Positions 19,098 to 30,203 of a stretch of 64,000 bases of DNA are shown in pieces. Each line of letters opens with the position of its first letter. Within the stretch, counting starts at the first letter, position 1. The stretch covers positions 288,057 through 352,056 of the forward strand of contig NZ_CP046190.1 in NCBI RefSeq assembly GCF_012568445.1, written 5' to 3'. A program made the position numbers and the translations under genes. The notes under the pieces were generated by a model that worked only from the letters and a program-made list of their open reading frames with translations, made no database searches and was not told the origin of the DNA. The stretch is from Enterobacteriaceae endosymbiont of Donacia vulgaris. Lineage in GTDB: Bacteria > Pseudomonadota > Gammaproteobacteria > Enterobacterales > Enterobacteriaceae.

Positions 19098-21194
19098 TTA
19101 ATTTTTTTCAATAGCAGCTTTTATACTTAATCTTATTCTTCCTTGTTTATCAATTTCCATTACTTTAACAAGTACATTTTGTAATAATTGTAAATAATCA
19201 CTTACTTTACTTACATGTTTATGTGTAATTTGAGAAATATGTACTAATCCTTCTTTACCATTTCCTATAGAAATAAAAGCTCCAAAATCAACAATACGTA
19301 TAACTTTACCATTATATATTTGTCCTACGATAATATCTGCAGTAATTTCTTTTATACGTCTAATTGCAAATCTAATTTTTTCATTATTTTTAGCTGCAAT
19401 TTTTACAATTCCATTATCTTCTATTTCAATAATTGTATCAGTTTCTTCAGTTAAAGCTCTGATAACAGATCCTCCTTTACCTATCATATCTTTAATTTTT
19501 TCTGGATTAATTTTTATTGTATGAATTCTTGGAGCAAATTCTGAAATATTTCTTCTAGGGAAAGAAATTGCTTGTTTCATTACTTTTAAAACATGTAATC
19601 TAGCTAATTTTGCTTGAAATAAAGCTAATTTTATTATTTTAAATGTAATTCCTTCTATTTTCATATCCATTTGTAATGCAGTAATACCATTTTTAGTTCC
19701 TGCTACTTTAAAATCCATATCACCCAAATGATCTTCATCACTTAAAATATCAGATAAGACTATAAAATTATTATTTTCTTTAATTAATCCCATTGCTATA
19801 CCTGCTACAGCATTTTTAATAGGAATACCTGCATCCATCATTGCTAAAGATGCACCACAAACTGAAGCCATAGACGATGAACCATTAGATTCTGTAATTT
19901 CAGATACGATACGAATCGTATATGGGAAAGTATCTAAATTAGGCATTACTGGTATTAAAGATTTTTTAGCTAAATTACCATGCCCAATTTCACGTCTTTT
20001 AGGAGAACCAATTATTCCGGTTTCACCAACAGAATAAGGAGGAAAATTATAATGAAATAAAAAATTATCTGTTTTATTATTAATTAAATCATCTAATAAT
20101 TGAGCATCTCTTGTTGTTCCTAATGTAGCAGTTACTAAAGATTGTGTTTCTCCTCTTGTAAATAAAGCAGAACCATGAGTTCTTGGTAAAATACCTATAC
20201 GTACATCTAAATTACGTATCATATCATGTTCACGTCCATCAATTCTAAGATTTTTTTCTATAATCTTTTTACGTACTATTTTTTTTCCTAACTCATAAAA
20301 AATTTCATTTAAATAATAAATTGAAAGATTTTCATATTCTTTTTCTTCTTTAATTACTTCAAGAGTTTTTAATTTTATAGAATCAATTATTTGAACTCTC
20401 TCTTGTTTTTCTTTTATATTATATGCATTTATTAATTTTTTATATGATAAACAAATTACTTTTTCTTTAAGCTTCTCATTTAAAGGATATAAAATCCATT
20501 GACGAGATTTTTGTTTTACTTTATCTGATAATTGAATAATATTATTAATTAAAATTTGTTGTTGATTATGTCCATATTTTATTGCATCTAAAATTTGTTC
20601 TTCAGTTAATAAATTAGATTTGGCTTCTACCATTAGTATAGCTTTTTTAGTACTAGTAACAATTAAATCTAATTTACTATTTTCCATTTCTTTTATACTA
20701 GGATTTAGTATATATTGATTATTAATATATCCAACACGTGCAGTTCCAAAGGGTCCATTACAAGGAATACCGGATAAATTTAAAACAGTAGAAGCTCCAA
20801 TAATAGCTACAATATCTGGATTTATTTCAGGGTTAAGAGACATTACAGTTGCAATAATTTGAGTTTCATTTAAAAAACCTTTTTGAAATAAAGGTCTTAT
20901 AGGACGATCGATTAAACGAGAAGTTAATATTTCACTTTCACTAGGACGTCCTTCTCTCCGAAAAAAATTTCCAGGAATACGACCAGTAGCATATAATTTT
21001 TCTTGATAATGTACTGATAAAGGAAAAAAATTTTGTTCTAATTTTACTTCATTATTTACTACGAGAGTTACAAAAACAGCTGTATCATCAATACTAACCA
21101 TTACAGAAGATGTTGCTTGTCTAGCTATCATCCCTGTTTCAATAGTTACAGTATTATTACCATAACAAAATCTATGAATAATCGGGTTTAACAA
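19098..21194 (-). CDS. pnp: Polyribonucleotide nucleotidyltransferase (PNPase)
   Basis: PNPase degrades RNA 3' to 5' by phosphorolysis. The 698 residues (E. coli 711) hold two RNase PH domains, with [22 protein letters not shown] in the first and [22 protein letters not shown] in the second. A KH domain ([12 protein letters not shown]) and an S1 domain ([15 protein letters not shown]) follow. The start codon is TTG at 21194, preceded by AAAGGA at good spacing. The resulting N-terminus MLNPIIHRF matches E. coli MLNPIVRKF, so the TTG start is well supported. It follows rpsO, as in E. coli. Confidence 0.97.
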   Translation of the reverse strand: MLNPIIHRFCYGNNTVTIETGMIARQATSSVMVSIDDTAVFVTLVVNNEVKLEQNFFPLSVHYQEKLYATGRIPGNFFRREGRPSESEILTSRLIDRPIRPLFQKGFLNETQIIATVMSLNPEINPDIVAIIGASTVLNLSGIPCNGPFGTARVGYINNQYILNPSIKEMENSKLDLIVTSTKKAILMVEAKSNLLTEEQILDAIKYGHNQQQILINNIIQLSDKVKQKSRQWILYPLNEKLKEKVICLSYKKLINAYNIKEKQERVQIIDSIKLKTLEVIKEEKEYENLSIYYLNEIFYELGKKIVRKKIIEKNLRIDGREHDMIRNLDVRIGILPRTHGSALFTRGETQSLVTATLGTTRDAQLLDDLINNKTDNFLFHYNFPPYSVGETGIIGSPKRREIGHGNLAKKSLIPVMPNLDTFPYTIRIVSEITESNGSSSMASVCGASLAMMDAGIPIKNAVAGIAMGLIKENNNFIVLSDILSDEDHLGDMDFKVAGTKNGITALQMDMKIEGITFKIIKLALFQAKLARLHVLKVMKQAISFPRRNISEFAPRIHTIKINPEKIKDMIGKGGSVIRALTEETDTIIEIEDNGIVKIAAKNNEKIRFAIRRIKEITADIIVGQIYNGKVIRIVDFGAFISIGNGKEGLVHISQITHKHVSKVSDYLQLLQNVLVKVMEIDKQGRIRLSIKAAIEKN

Positions 21195-21285
21195 AATAAA
21201 TATCCTTTAAATAAAAATTTTTTTATATTAAAAAAATAAATTTATTTTAAAATCTCTAACGAATAGAAATTATATTAAAATATTT

Positions 21286-21555
21286 TTATTTTCTTAACCC
21301 TAAATTTTCAATTAATATATTATAATCATGTAATTTTTTTCTTTTTAAATAATTTAATAATTTTCTACGCTGTGATATCATATAGAGTAATCCTCGACGA
21401 CTATGATAATCTTTTTTATGAATAGTAAAATGTTTATGTAAATAATTAATTTTAAATGTTAGTAGAGCTATTTGTACTCTTGTTGATCCTTTATCTTTAG
21501 GACTAATTTCATACTGTTTTATAATTTTTGCTTTTTTTTCTGTATTTAAATACAT
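21286..21555 (-). CDS. rpsO: 30S ribosomal protein S15
   Basis: S15 binds 16S rRNA helices early in 30S assembly and forms a bridge to the 50S subunit. Its 89 residues equal the E. coli length. The family features [31 protein letters not shown] and [10 protein letters not shown] are clear. The ATG start is preceded by GGAG. It sits between truB and pnp in the conserved nusA-infB-rbfA-truB-rpsO-pnp order. Confidence 0.97.
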   Translation of the reverse strand: MYLNTEKKAKIIKQYEISPKDKGSTRVQIALLTFKINYLHKHFTIHKKDYHSRRGLLYMISQRRKLLNYLKRKKLHDYNILIENLGLRK

Positions 21556-21576
21556 AACTTAACTCCATTAAATTAT

Positions 21577-22524
21577 TTATAAATCAATAAAATTTACTAA
21601 TTTACATTTAATTATATAACCTTTGTTGTTAATATGACAAACTCCTATAAAATTATGAAATATTTTTTCAAATATACGGAATATTTTTGTATCTATTATA
21701 GATGTTATTTTTATTTTTTCACCATTTATTATTTTTTTTATTAAAAAATTAGATAAATATAATTTAGGAAAATTATTTATAATGTAACCAATGGGTAATA
21801 ATAACTTTTTAATTAAAAAAATATTTAGTTGATTATTTCGATAATTTGTAATTAATGTTTGTAATTGTTCAATAGTTATTACATTTTTATGTAAAATAGA
21901 AATATGTGATATTTGTGTTCTACGTAATTTAATTACATGAGCGCCACAATTTAATTTATCTCCTAATTCATCAATAATACTACGAATATATGTACCTTTA
22001 GAACAATTAATTTTTAATTTAATTTTATTTTCATAAAATTTTAATAATTTAATTTGATAAACTATAATTTTTCTCTTTTTTAAATGAGGCAATATTATAC
22101 CTGATCTAGCATATTTATAAAGAGGTATTCCTTTATATTTAATTGCAGAATACATAGGAGGACTTTGTTTAATTTTCCCTTTAAATAAATTTATTACTTT
22201 AAGAAGATCTTTGATGGATATATTAACATTTTTTTTTTTAATAAGAAAACCATATTTATCTGCAGTATTCGTTTTTTCACCTAAAATAGCAGTAACTAAA
22301 TAAACTTTATTTGAATTTATTAAATATTGACTAAATTTAGTACATTTTCCTAAACATATAGGTAATAGACCACTAGCTAAAGGGTCTAAAGTACCTGTAT
22401 GTCCCGCTTTTTTTACATTAAAAATATTTTTAATATTTTGAAGAATTTGATTAGATGTAAATCCTACAGATTTATCAAGTAATAACAAACCGTGTGTTTC
22501 TTGTTTTATTTTTATTTTTAACAT
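21577..22524 (-). CDS. truB: tRNA pseudouridine(55) synthase
   Basis: TruB makes pseudouridine 55 in the T-loop of nearly all tRNAs. The 315 residues match E. coli (314). The N-terminal GLLLLDKSVGFTSNQIL and the catalytic aspartate motif HTGTLDPLASGLLPI are typical, as are MYSAIKYKGIPLYKYAR and KCSKGTYIRS-type elements (here NCSKGTYIRSIIDEL). The C-terminal PUA-like part is eroded and Ile/Lys-rich. It lies 28 bases after rbfA and 21 before rpsO. Confidence 0.96.
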   Translation of the reverse strand: MLKIKIKQETHGLLLLDKSVGFTSNQILQNIKNIFNVKKAGHTGTLDPLASGLLPICLGKCTKFSQYLINSNKVYLVTAILGEKTNTADKYGFLIKKKNVNISIKDLLKVINLFKGKIKQSPPMYSAIKYKGIPLYKYARSGIILPHLKKRKIIVYQIKLLKFYENKIKLKINCSKGTYIRSIIDELGDKLNCGAHVIKLRRTQISHISILHKNVITIEQLQTLITNYRNNQLNIFLIKKLLLPIGYIINNFPKLYLSNFLIKKIINGEKIKITSIIDTKIFRIFEKIFHNFIGVCHINNKGYIIKCKLVNFIDL

Positions 22525-22552
22525 TTTTTAAAAATTATAATTTAAATTATAA

Positions 22553-22909
22553 TTATTTTTTTTTAATTTTTAAATTATTTAAAATATCACTAATATATTT
22601 ACCTTCTTTAAAAGAAGAATCTAAAAAAAATTTTATTTTTGGTATTTTACGTAAATTTATTTTTTTTCTTAGAACATATCTAATATATTCTGTGGTTTTA
22701 TTTAAATAAAAAAGTGAATTATTTTTATTTTTTGATTTTTCTTCTTTATATGATAGGATAATAAAAATTTTTGCATATGAAAAATCTTTTGATATTACTA
22801 TGTCCGTAATATTACTAAATTTATTTATTCTTGTATCATGAATATCATTTTGTAATATTTTTGCTATTTGTTTTTTTAATTCATATGAAATACGTAGATC
22901 TCGATACAA
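22553..22909 (-). CDS. rbfA: 30S ribosome-binding factor A
   Basis: RbfA binds the immature 30S subunit and helps 16S 5'-end processing, mainly in the cold. The 118 residues (E. coli 133) align through RISYELKKQIAKILQ and ISKDFSYAKIFI, a KH-like fold, and end in a shortened tail. The start is TTG at 22909 with an AAGGAG Shine-Dalgarno 7 bases upstream. No in-frame ATG lies near it, so the TTG is the probable start. The gene sits between infB and truB, the usual order. Confidence 0.9.
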   Translation of the reverse strand: MYRDLRISYELKKQIAKILQNDIHDTRINKFSNITDIVISKDFSYAKIFIILSYKEEKSKNKNNSLFYLNKTTEYIRYVLRKKINLRKIPKIKFFLDSSFKEGKYISDILNNLKIKKK

Positions 22910-22973
22910 TAAAATACTCCTTTTTCTTATATTTTAAAATACTATGATTAATATAAAAATTATTTTTAAACAA

Positions 22974-25328
22974 TTATTTTTTTTTAAGTTCATTTGTTTC
23001 AAAAATTTCTATTTTATCTCCTATATGAATATCATTAAAATTTTTAATACTAATACCACATTCTATACCATTCCGTACTTCATTAACACTTTCTTTAAAT
23101 CTTCTTAAAGAATCTATAATACCTTTATAAAAAATTTTATTATTTCGAAATAATTTAATTAAATTATTACGTTTAATTATTCCATATGTTACTATACATC
23201 CTGCTATTACACCAATTTTAGGAATAGTAAAGATACTTCTAACTTCTGCAAGTCCTAAAATTAATTCTTTGTATTTAGGAACTAAAATTTTTTGTATGTG
23301 TTTTTTAACATAATTAATTAAATCATAAATAATTATAAAAAATTTAATTTTTATATTTTCTATTTTTATTATATTTTTTACATTTTTACTTGCTTTAACG
23401 TTAAAACCAATAATAATCACATATTTTGCAGAATTAGCCATAGCCATTGAAATATCTGTTTCAGTAATATCTCCAACACCGGCATAAATAATTTTAATAT
23501 TTATTTTATCATTAGATAAATTAATTAATGTTGTTGTAATTGCTTCTAAAGAACCTTGTACATCAGCTTTTAATAAAATATTTATTTCATAAATATTTGT
23601 ATTATTTAAATTTAAAAACACTTTTTTAAATTGTTTTTGTTTATTAAATAATTGCATTTCTCGATATTTATTTTTTCTATATGCTGCTATTTCTTTAGCT
23701 TGTTTTTCATTATTTACTACTATTAAATTATCACCAGCATGTGGAATTTCAGATAAACCTATTATTTTAATAGGAGTAGATGGTCCAGCTTGTAAAATAT
23801 TTAAATCTCTATAATTTATTAACCCTTTAATTTTTCCATAAGTATATCCACAGAGTGCTATATTACCTTTTTTTAACATTCCTTCTTTAATTAAAACACT
23901 AGCTATAGGTCCTTTACCTTTATCTAAATAAGATTCAATAACAATTCCTTTTGCATTACCTTTATTAATAGCTTTTAATTCTAATATTTCAGCTTGTAAT
24001 AAAATTGCATTTAATAAATTATTTATTCCTTCTCCTGTTTTAGCAGAAATTTTTACAAAAATACTATCTCCTCCCCATTCTTCAGAAATAATATCATATC
24101 TACTTAATTCATTTTTTATTTGTTCAAAATTTGAAATTTTTTTATCAATTTTATTTATTGCAACTATTATTGGTAATTTATTTTTTTTAGCATGTTTAAT
24201 TACTTCTATAGTTTGTGGCATAACTCCATCATCAATTGCAATAACTAATATTATTATATCTGTAACTTGGACTCCTCTTAATCTCATTGAAGTAAAAGAC
24301 TCATGTCCTGGAGTATCAAGAAATGTAATATTTTTATTATTAAATTCTATTTGATATGCATTAATATATTGAGTAATACCTCCAGATTCTTTTGAAGTTA
24401 TATTACTTGAAAAAATATAATCTAATAATGAAGTCTTACCATGATCTACATGACCCATAACAGTTACTATTGGAGGTCTTATTATAATAGATTTTTTATT
24501 AACTTGATTTTCATTATTAATTAATGATTTTTCTATATCATTTTCGCAACGTAATGTAACTTTATGACCCATTTCTTCTGCAATTAATTGTGCTGTTTCC
24601 TGATGTAAAAGTTGATTAATATTAGTAAATTTTTCTCCCATATTAATAATTATTTTGATAAGTTCTGAACTTTTAACAGCCATTTTATTAGATAGTTCAG
24701 TGATACTAATAGTATCATTAATAATGATATTACGATTAATATTTTTAACTGGTTTATTAAAATTTTGATATAATTTAGAAAAATTTTTTTTGTATTTATT
24801 ATTAATAATTTTTTTCTTATTTTCTTTATTATGTTTATATTTTTTTTTGTTATATATTTTATTGTTAAAAATATCACTATTTTGATTTTTATTATTTATT
24901 TTTTTCTTATAATATTTTTTATTTTTATTAATTTTTTTTTTATTTAATTCTATATTTTTTTTATAATCTATATTATATATTTTTTGATCACTATTTTTAA
25001 CAAATGTTTTAAATTTCTTCAATTTTTTTTTTTTAGATAAAGAATAATTATTAATTTTTAATGATGTTTTTTTTAATAAATTTTTTTTATCATTAGATAA
25101 AAATTTTTTCTTATTGTTTAATAATATATTAAATTTATTATGTAATAATTTAAAATTTTTTATTTTTTTATTTTTTAAATATATTAAAAATTTTTTCTTT
25201 TCTTCTTTATTCACTATATCATTTTCTAATTTAGTGATACCTATATCAGAAAAATATTGAATTGTTTTTTTTACTGAAATTTGAATTTTACTAGCTAATA
25301 ATTTTATAGTTATAACAGCATCTATCAT
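22974..25328 (-). CDS. infB: Translation initiation factor IF-2
   Basis: IF-2 is the GTPase that places fMet-tRNA on the 30S subunit and promotes subunit joining. The GTPase domain has the P-loop [11 protein letters not shown] at about residues 292-302, DTPGHESF and NKIDK; the C-terminal domains follow. I place the start at ATG 25328. It gives MIDAVITIKLLASKIQISV, aligned with E. coli MTDVTIKTLAAERQTSV, and has GAGGAG 8 bases upstream. An upstream ATG at 25358 overlapping the nusA stop is less likely. The length of 784 compares with 890 in E. coli. The linker at about residues 55-195 has turned into a Lys/Asn-rich low-complexity stretch. Confidence 0.95.
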   Translation of the reverse strand: MIDAVITIKLLASKIQISVKKTIQYFSDIGITKLENDIVNKEEKKKFLIYLKNKKIKNFKLLHNKFNILLNNKKKFLSNDKKNLLKKTSLKINNYSLSKKKKLKKFKTFVKNSDQKIYNIDYKKNIELNKKKINKNKKYYKKKINNKNQNSDIFNNKIYNKKKYKHNKENKKKIINNKYKKNFSKLYQNFNKPVKNINRNIIINDTISITELSNKMAVKSSELIKIIINMGEKFTNINQLLHQETAQLIAEEMGHKVTLRCENDIEKSLINNENQVNKKSIIIRPPIVTVMGHVDHGKTSLLDYIFSSNITSKESGGITQYINAYQIEFNNKNITFLDTPGHESFTSMRLRGVQVTDIIILVIAIDDGVMPQTIEVIKHAKKNKLPIIVAINKIDKKISNFEQIKNELSRYDIISEEWGGDSIFVKISAKTGEGINNLLNAILLQAEILELKAINKGNAKGIVIESYLDKGKGPIASVLIKEGMLKKGNIALCGYTYGKIKGLINYRDLNILQAGPSTPIKIIGLSEIPHAGDNLIVVNNEKQAKEIAAYRKNKYREMQLFNKQKQFKKVFLNLNNTNIYEINILLKADVQGSLEAITTTLINLSNDKINIKIIYAGVGDITETDISMAMANSAKYVIIIGFNVKASKNVKNIIKIENIKIKFFIIIYDLINYVKKHIQKILVPKYKELILGLAEVRSIFTIPKIGVIAGCIVTYGIIKRNNLIKLFRNNKIFYKGIIDSLRRFKESVNEVRNGIECGISIKNFNDIHIGDKIEIFETNELKKK

Positions 25329-25357
25329 GCTGTCTACTCCTCTATTGTCAAAACTCA

Positions 25358-26860
25358 TTAATTATCATTTTTTTTATTAAACCAACAAATATTACGTGCA
25401 GACATAATTATTTTTCCGGCTCTTATTTTATTTAGATTATCTATATCGGATAAATCTTCAATACTTTGTTCTGCTAATTTTTCAATAGTTAAAATTCCTT
25501 TATTTATTAAAGATTCAGATAATTCATTATTCATTCCTTTTAATTTTAACAGTTTTTTTTTAAATTTATTATTAATATTATTTATCTTTTTCATAGATAA
25601 ATTTTTATAGATATTTGCTGCTAATTTTTTTATTTTTTTTAAATCATTAATTTTTATATTTAAAGTATTAGTTATTTTATTTAACTTTTCAACTGGTACT
25701 GATATTAATTCTTTAAAAGAAAATATTTTTCCATCTTCAACAATTTTTTTAGATAATTCATATTTTATATTTAAATGTTTTACAAACATATTTATCATAT
25801 TATTTGTTTCTTTTTTATGTTTAAAATGTAGATCATGTTTAGTCATAACATTTAATTCCCAGCCACTTAATTGTGAAGCTAAACGAATATTTTGACCATT
25901 TCTCCCAATAGCTTGAGCTAAATTATTTTCTTCAACAGCAATATCTATAATATGTTTTTTTTTATTTAAAATAATTGCTGATATATCAGCAGGTGACATA
26001 GCATTAATAACAAATTTTTCAGGATTTTCATGCCACAAGACAATATCAATCCTTTCTCCATTTAATTCATTAGAAATAGCTTGTACTCTAGCTCCTCTCA
26101 TACCTACACAAGCACCTACTGGATCAATTCGTTTATCATTTGTTTTAACAGCAATTTTTGATCTAGATCCTGGATCTCGTGCAACTCCTTTAATTTCAAT
26201 TAATCCTTCTCCTATTTCAGGTACTTCAATATGAAATAATTCAATTAACATTTGTATTTTTGATCTACTTATAAATAATTGTGTTTCTTTAATATCTTCT
26301 TTTATATAAAATAATAAACCCCTTATTCTATCTCCTAATCTAAAATTCTCTCTTGGTAACATATCAGAACGTAAAATTACAGCATTAGCGCCATGTCCTA
26401 AATCTAAATTTAAATGTCCTCTATTTACTTTTTTAACAATACCACTTAAAATTTTTCCTTCTTGTTTCTTAAATTGAGCAATGGTAATAGCTTTTTCTGC
26501 TTCTCGTACTTTATGTACAATAACTTGTTTAGCAGTTTGTGTTGTTATTCGATTAAAGTTAATAGATTTTATTTTATCATAAATATAATCCCCTAAATTA
26601 AGAGTATTATCTTCAATACGTGCAGCATCTAATGTAATTTCTTTTGTAGGATAATGAACTTTTTTTACAATTAACCATCTTCTAAAGGTATTAAAATCAC
26701 CATTTTTACGATCAATATTTACTAAAACTTCTATATCTTGTTCATATTTTTTTTTTGTAGCACTAGCTAAAGCACTTTCCATAGCTTCAAATATTTTTTC
26801 ACGAGGTAAAGATTTTTCATTAGAAACAGCTTCAATAACAGCCAACATTTCTTTATTCAT
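25358..26860 (-). CDS. nusA: Transcription termination/antitermination protein NusA
   Basis: NusA binds RNA polymerase and modulates pausing, termination and antitermination. The 500 residues match E. coli (495). The N-terminal domain begins [21 protein letters not shown]1 ([16 protein letters not shown]) and KH domains ([35 protein letters not shown]) follow, then two acidic-repeat-like C-terminal segments. AAGGAT precedes the ATG. It heads the nusA-infB-rbfA-truB-rpsO-pnp unit. rimP, normally just upstream, is absent. Confidence 0.97.
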   Translation of the reverse strand: MNKEMLAVIEAVSNEKSLPREKIFEAMESALASATKKKYEQDIEVLVNIDRKNGDFNTFRRWLIVKKVHYPTKEITLDAARIEDNTLNLGDYIYDKIKSINFNRITTQTAKQVIVHKVREAEKAITIAQFKKQEGKILSGIVKKVNRGHLNLDLGHGANAVILRSDMLPRENFRLGDRIRGLLFYIKEDIKETQLFISRSKIQMLIELFHIEVPEIGEGLIEIKGVARDPGSRSKIAVKTNDKRIDPVGACVGMRGARVQAISNELNGERIDIVLWHENPEKFVINAMSPADISAIILNKKKHIIDIAVEENNLAQAIGRNGQNIRLASQLSGWELNVMTKHDLHFKHKKETNNMINMFVKHLNIKYELSKKIVEDGKIFSFKELISVPVEKLNKITNTLNIKINDLKKIKKLAANIYKNLSMKKINNINNKFKKKLLKLKGMNNELSESLINKGILTIEKLAEQSIEDLSDIDNLNKIRAGKIIMSARNICWFNKKNDN

Positions 26861-27107
26861 CCTAGTTATCCTTAAATATTTAATTCTTAAAATTAGAAAA
26901 CTAGATTATATTAAAACATTAATATTAGTATGTTTATTTTTTAAATAAATATTTTATTATTTAAATATCAATATAATTATTTTAATAAAATTAATTTATT
27001 AATACTCTTTTATATAATTTATAAATATATATAAAAAAAAGTATTTTGGATATTACAGATTTAATTATCTATAAAATATAATTTAGGATTAAATATAATG
27101 TGGTATT

Positions 27108-27184
<77 letters not shown>

Positions 27185-27236
27185 TCTACTTTAATGATAT
27201 GATATGCTAAAAATCGAAATAATGCAATAATAATTT

Positions 27237-27327
27237 TGGTACCGAAGACGGGATTTGAACCCGTAAACCCAAATCATAGGGCACTACCACCTCAAGGTAG
27301 CGTGTTTACCAATTTCACCACCTCGGT
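27237..27327 (-). tRNA. leuU: tRNA-Leu (anticodon GAG)
   Basis: This class II tRNA spans 91 bases with an encoded CCA. Acceptor ACCGAGG pairs with CTTCGGT, and the stem CTACC/GGTAG encloses loop TTGAGGT, giving GAG. It sits just after secG, as leuU does in E. coli; argG, between leuU and metY there, is gone. Confidence 0.96.
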
Positions 27328-27344
27328 AAAATTATATTTATATT

Positions 27345-27608
27345 TTATTTTTTTATATTATGTAATTTAACATTTCTTATATATTTTTTTACATTAATAT
27401 TACTTAATAATAAGCTAATTATAAAAAATAAAGATGCAAGAAAAATAATGCTTCTAGTTAATATTTTATTGGAAGTATTCGTATTAAAAGGTGATTTTGT
27501 ATTACTTGATGATGTACTGATATCTATATCATCATTTTTTTGAAACATAATAATACTAATTAAAATAATTGAAATAAAAATAAATAAAACTAATAGTAAT
27601 TTATACAT
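27345..27608 (-). CDS. secG: Protein-export membrane protein SecG
   Basis: SecG is the small third subunit of the SecYEG translocon. The 87 residues (E. coli 110) form two membrane segments (about 2-20 and 52-70) joined by a polar loop with SSSNTKSPFNTNTSNKI, the usual Ser/Gly-rich loop in AT-biased form. The shortened tail is lysine-rich. It precedes leuU and metY on the same strand. A TTGCAA-16-TATAAT pair lies about 47 bases upstream. Confidence 0.85.
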   Translation of the reverse strand: MYKLLLVLFIFISIILISIIMFQKNDDIDISTSSSNTKSPFNTNTSNKILTRSIIFLASLFFIISLLLSNINVKKYIRNVKLHNIKK

Positions 27609-28334
27609 AAAAAAGTTTACAAAATAGCTTTTAATTTAGATATTAATTGTCTTAATTATATATAAATTAATAATAATTGCAATATAATTTTTTATTTTGT
27701 AAAAGATTTATTTTGTTTTAATAATTTTTTCTGTAAATTGATATTACCTATTAATTTTATTTTTATTTTTTCTGTAATTATAATTACAATGAAAAGTTAA
27801 TTATTACCAAAATTTGGTAATTTATTCTCCAGTAATTAAATTAATAGAAATTATTTTATTTATTAGAAATAATTTTAAAAATATTTAAGCATTATTTTAT
27901 TTTAAAAAATTTTAGAAAAGATACTAAAATTAATTTTGTTCTGCATATTCTATTCTAGAATAACTTTTAATTTATTTTAAAATTATAAAAAATATTTTTT
28001 TATAATATTTATCAATGTTATTGATTTAAACTATTAAAAATATAAAAATTATTTTAATTTTTAATAATTATTTTTTTAAATATTTTTTATTTTAATTATA
28101 ATTTAAAGTTTATTAATAAATAATTGAAATTAATTTTAATAAATTAATAATTAAATTATGATAATTAAATTAATTTTTGATATTTTTTATAAAAATATTT
28201 AATTCAATAATAAAATTATCATTTATGAAGAATTTATTTATAATATTTAAAACATCTTGAATAAATTTATGATATTTCATATTATAAATCTTCTTGTTTT
28301 TATAAAATATCATAAATTATTTATTTTTTAAATT
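27609..28334. other. 726-bp non-coding gap at the site of glmM and folP
   Basis: E. coli carries glmM and folP between secG and ftsH. Here no frame of note exists in either strand, and I could not recognise motifs of either protein. The sequence is almost pure A/T with short homopolymers. It holds a candidate secG promoter near 27655-27682 and a short palindrome at 27803-27821. It is best read as the eroded remains of the deleted genes, but no homology is visible to prove it. Confidence 0.5.
27655..27682 (-). promoter_or_regulatory. Candidate sigma-70 promoter for secG-leuU-metY
   Basis: On the minus strand TTGCAA (27677-27682) is followed after 16 bases by TATAAT (27655-27660), about 47 bases before the secG start. 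In sequence this AT-rich such matches arise by chance, so the call is tentative. Confidence 0.35.
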
Positions 28335-30167
28335 TTATTTTTTTTTATCATATTCTGGAGGTCTAACTTCTTTTCTATTCATTAAATCATCAATCTGTAT
28401 TGAACCTATTGTTTCATATTTTATAAGTGTATTTTTCATTGCATGTAAAATATCAATATTATCTTTTAATATTTTAAATGCTCTATTATAATTTTCTTCT
28501 ATTAAATATTTTACTTCTTGATCAATAATTTTTGCTGTATCATCAGACATATGTTTAGCTTTAGCAACTGATCTTCCTAAAAAAATTTCTTCTTCTTCTT
28601 CTGTATAAAGTAAAGGTCCTAATTTTTTAGAAAATCCCCATTGAGTTACCATATTTCGGGCAATATTAGTTGCAACTTTAATATCATTTGATGATCCTGT
28701 TGATACATACTTTTCTCCATAAATTATTTCTTCAGCAATTCTTCCTCCGTATAATGTAGATATTTTACTTTCTAATCTTTGACGGCTGATACTAATAATA
28801 TCAATTTCAGGTAAAAAAAATGTAACTCCTAATGCTCTTCCTCTAGGAATAATTGTAACTTTATGCACTGGATCATGATCTGGTACTAATCTACCTATAA
28901 TTGCATGTCCTGCTTCATGATAAGCAGTTGCTTCTTTTTGTTTTTCTGTCATTACTAAAGAACGTCTTTCTGTCCCCATCATAATTTTATCTTTTGCTTG
29001 TTCTAATTCTAACATAGAAACAAAATTATAATTTTGACGAGCTGCTAATAAAGCTGATTCATTTATTAAATTAGCTAAATCAGCCCCTGAAAATCCTGGA
29101 GTACCTCTAGCTAAAATTTGTAAATCTACTTCTTTAGAAATAGGTACATTTTTAATATGTATTTTTAAAATTTGTTCTCTTCCTCTTATATCCGGTAAAC
29201 CTACTATAACTTGGCGATCAAAACGTCCAGGTCTTAAAAGTGCTGGATCTAATACATCAGGGCGATTAGTTGCAGCAATTACTATGATACTTTCATTATT
29301 ATTAAAACCATCCATTTCTACTAACATTTGATTTAATGTTTGCTCTCTTTCATCATGTCCCCCTCCTAAACCAGCACCTCTTTGTCTACCTACTGCATCT
29401 ATTTCATCAATAAAAATAATACATGGAGCTAGTTTTTTAGCTTGATTAAACATATCTCTTACTCTTGAAGCACCTACCCCTACAAACATTTCTACAAAAT
29501 CAGAACCTGAAATAATAAAAAATGGTACTTTTGATTCCCCTGCAATAGCTTTCGCCAATAAAGTTTTACCTGTTCCTGGAGGACCAACCATTAAAATACC
29601 TTTAGGAATTTTACCTCCTAATTTTTGAAATTTTTTAGGTTCTTTTAAATAATCTACTAATTCTTTAACTTCTTCTTTTGCTTCATCACATCCGGCAACA
29701 TCATTAAATGTTATTTTTATTTGATCTGCTGTTAAAATTTGTGCTTTACTTTTACCAAATGACAAAGCTCCTTTACTACTATTTTGTAATTGACGAATAA
29801 AAAAAATCCAAATTCCAATTAATAAAAACATTGGGAACCATGCAATAAAAATAGATAATAATATGCTAGGTTTTTGAAGAGGTTCTCCTAATATCTTAAT
29901 TTTTTTTAAAAATAGTACTTTTAGTAAATTAGGATCATTCATGGGTAAATAAGTAATATAATCACTCTTATTTTTTCTAAAAACATGAATTTTCCTACCA
30001 TTTATACTCGTTTTAATTATTTTATTTTGTTTAACTTCAGACAAAAATGTTGAATATGAAATTTGATTTTTTTTCTTAAATTTGTTTAGATTTAAACTCT
30101 GGAAAACAGATATAAATATGACTGTAATTGCTAACCAGAAAATTAGATTTTTTGCCATATCTTTCAA
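28335..30167 (-). CDS. ftsH: ATP-dependent zinc metalloprotease FtsH
   Basis: FtsH is the membrane AAA+ protease that removes misassembled membrane proteins and short-lived regulators. Two membrane spans lie at about 8-25 and 102-124 with a periplasmic domain between them. The Walker A is GPPGTGKT at 195-202, followed by [13 protein letters not shown] and the zinc motif HEAGH near 420. At 610 residues it is shorter at the C-terminus than E. coli (about 644). The frame opens with TTG at 30167, with AAGGGG seven bases before it; an ATG three codons later (MAKNLIF) is an alternative. It follows rlmE, as in E. coli. Confidence 0.97.
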   Translation of the reverse strand: MKDMAKNLIFWLAITVIFISVFQSLNLNKFKKKNQISYSTFLSEVKQNKIIKTSINGRKIHVFRKNKSDYITYLPMNDPNLLKVLFLKKIKILGEPLQKPSILLSIFIAWFPMFLLIGIWIFFIRQLQNSSKGALSFGKSKAQILTADQIKITFNDVAGCDEAKEEVKELVDYLKEPKKFQKLGGKIPKGILMVGPPGTGKTLLAKAIAGESKVPFFIISGSDFVEMFVGVGASRVRDMFNQAKKLAPCIIFIDEIDAVGRQRGAGLGGGHDEREQTLNQMLVEMDGFNNNESIIVIAATNRPDVLDPALLRPGRFDRQVIVGLPDIRGREQILKIHIKNVPISKEVDLQILARGTPGFSGADLANLINESALLAARQNYNFVSMLELEQAKDKIMMGTERRSLVMTEKQKEATAYHEAGHAIIGRLVPDHDPVHKVTIIPRGRALGVTFFLPEIDIISISRQRLESKISTLYGGRIAEEIIYGEKYVSTGSSNDIKVATNIARNMVTQWGFSKKLGPLLYTEEEEEIFLGRSVAKAKHMSDDTAKIIDQEVKYLIEENYNRAFKILKDNIDILHAMKNTLIKYETIGSIQIDDLMNRKEVRPPEYDKKK

Positions 30168-30203
30168 AAAGTAACCCCTTGTAACTTTATAGTATATTGT
30201 ATA

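Noticed and set aside
25329..25358. Ten-codon N-terminal extension of infB
   Set aside because: The ATG at 25328 has a strong GAGGAG site and matches the family N-terminus.
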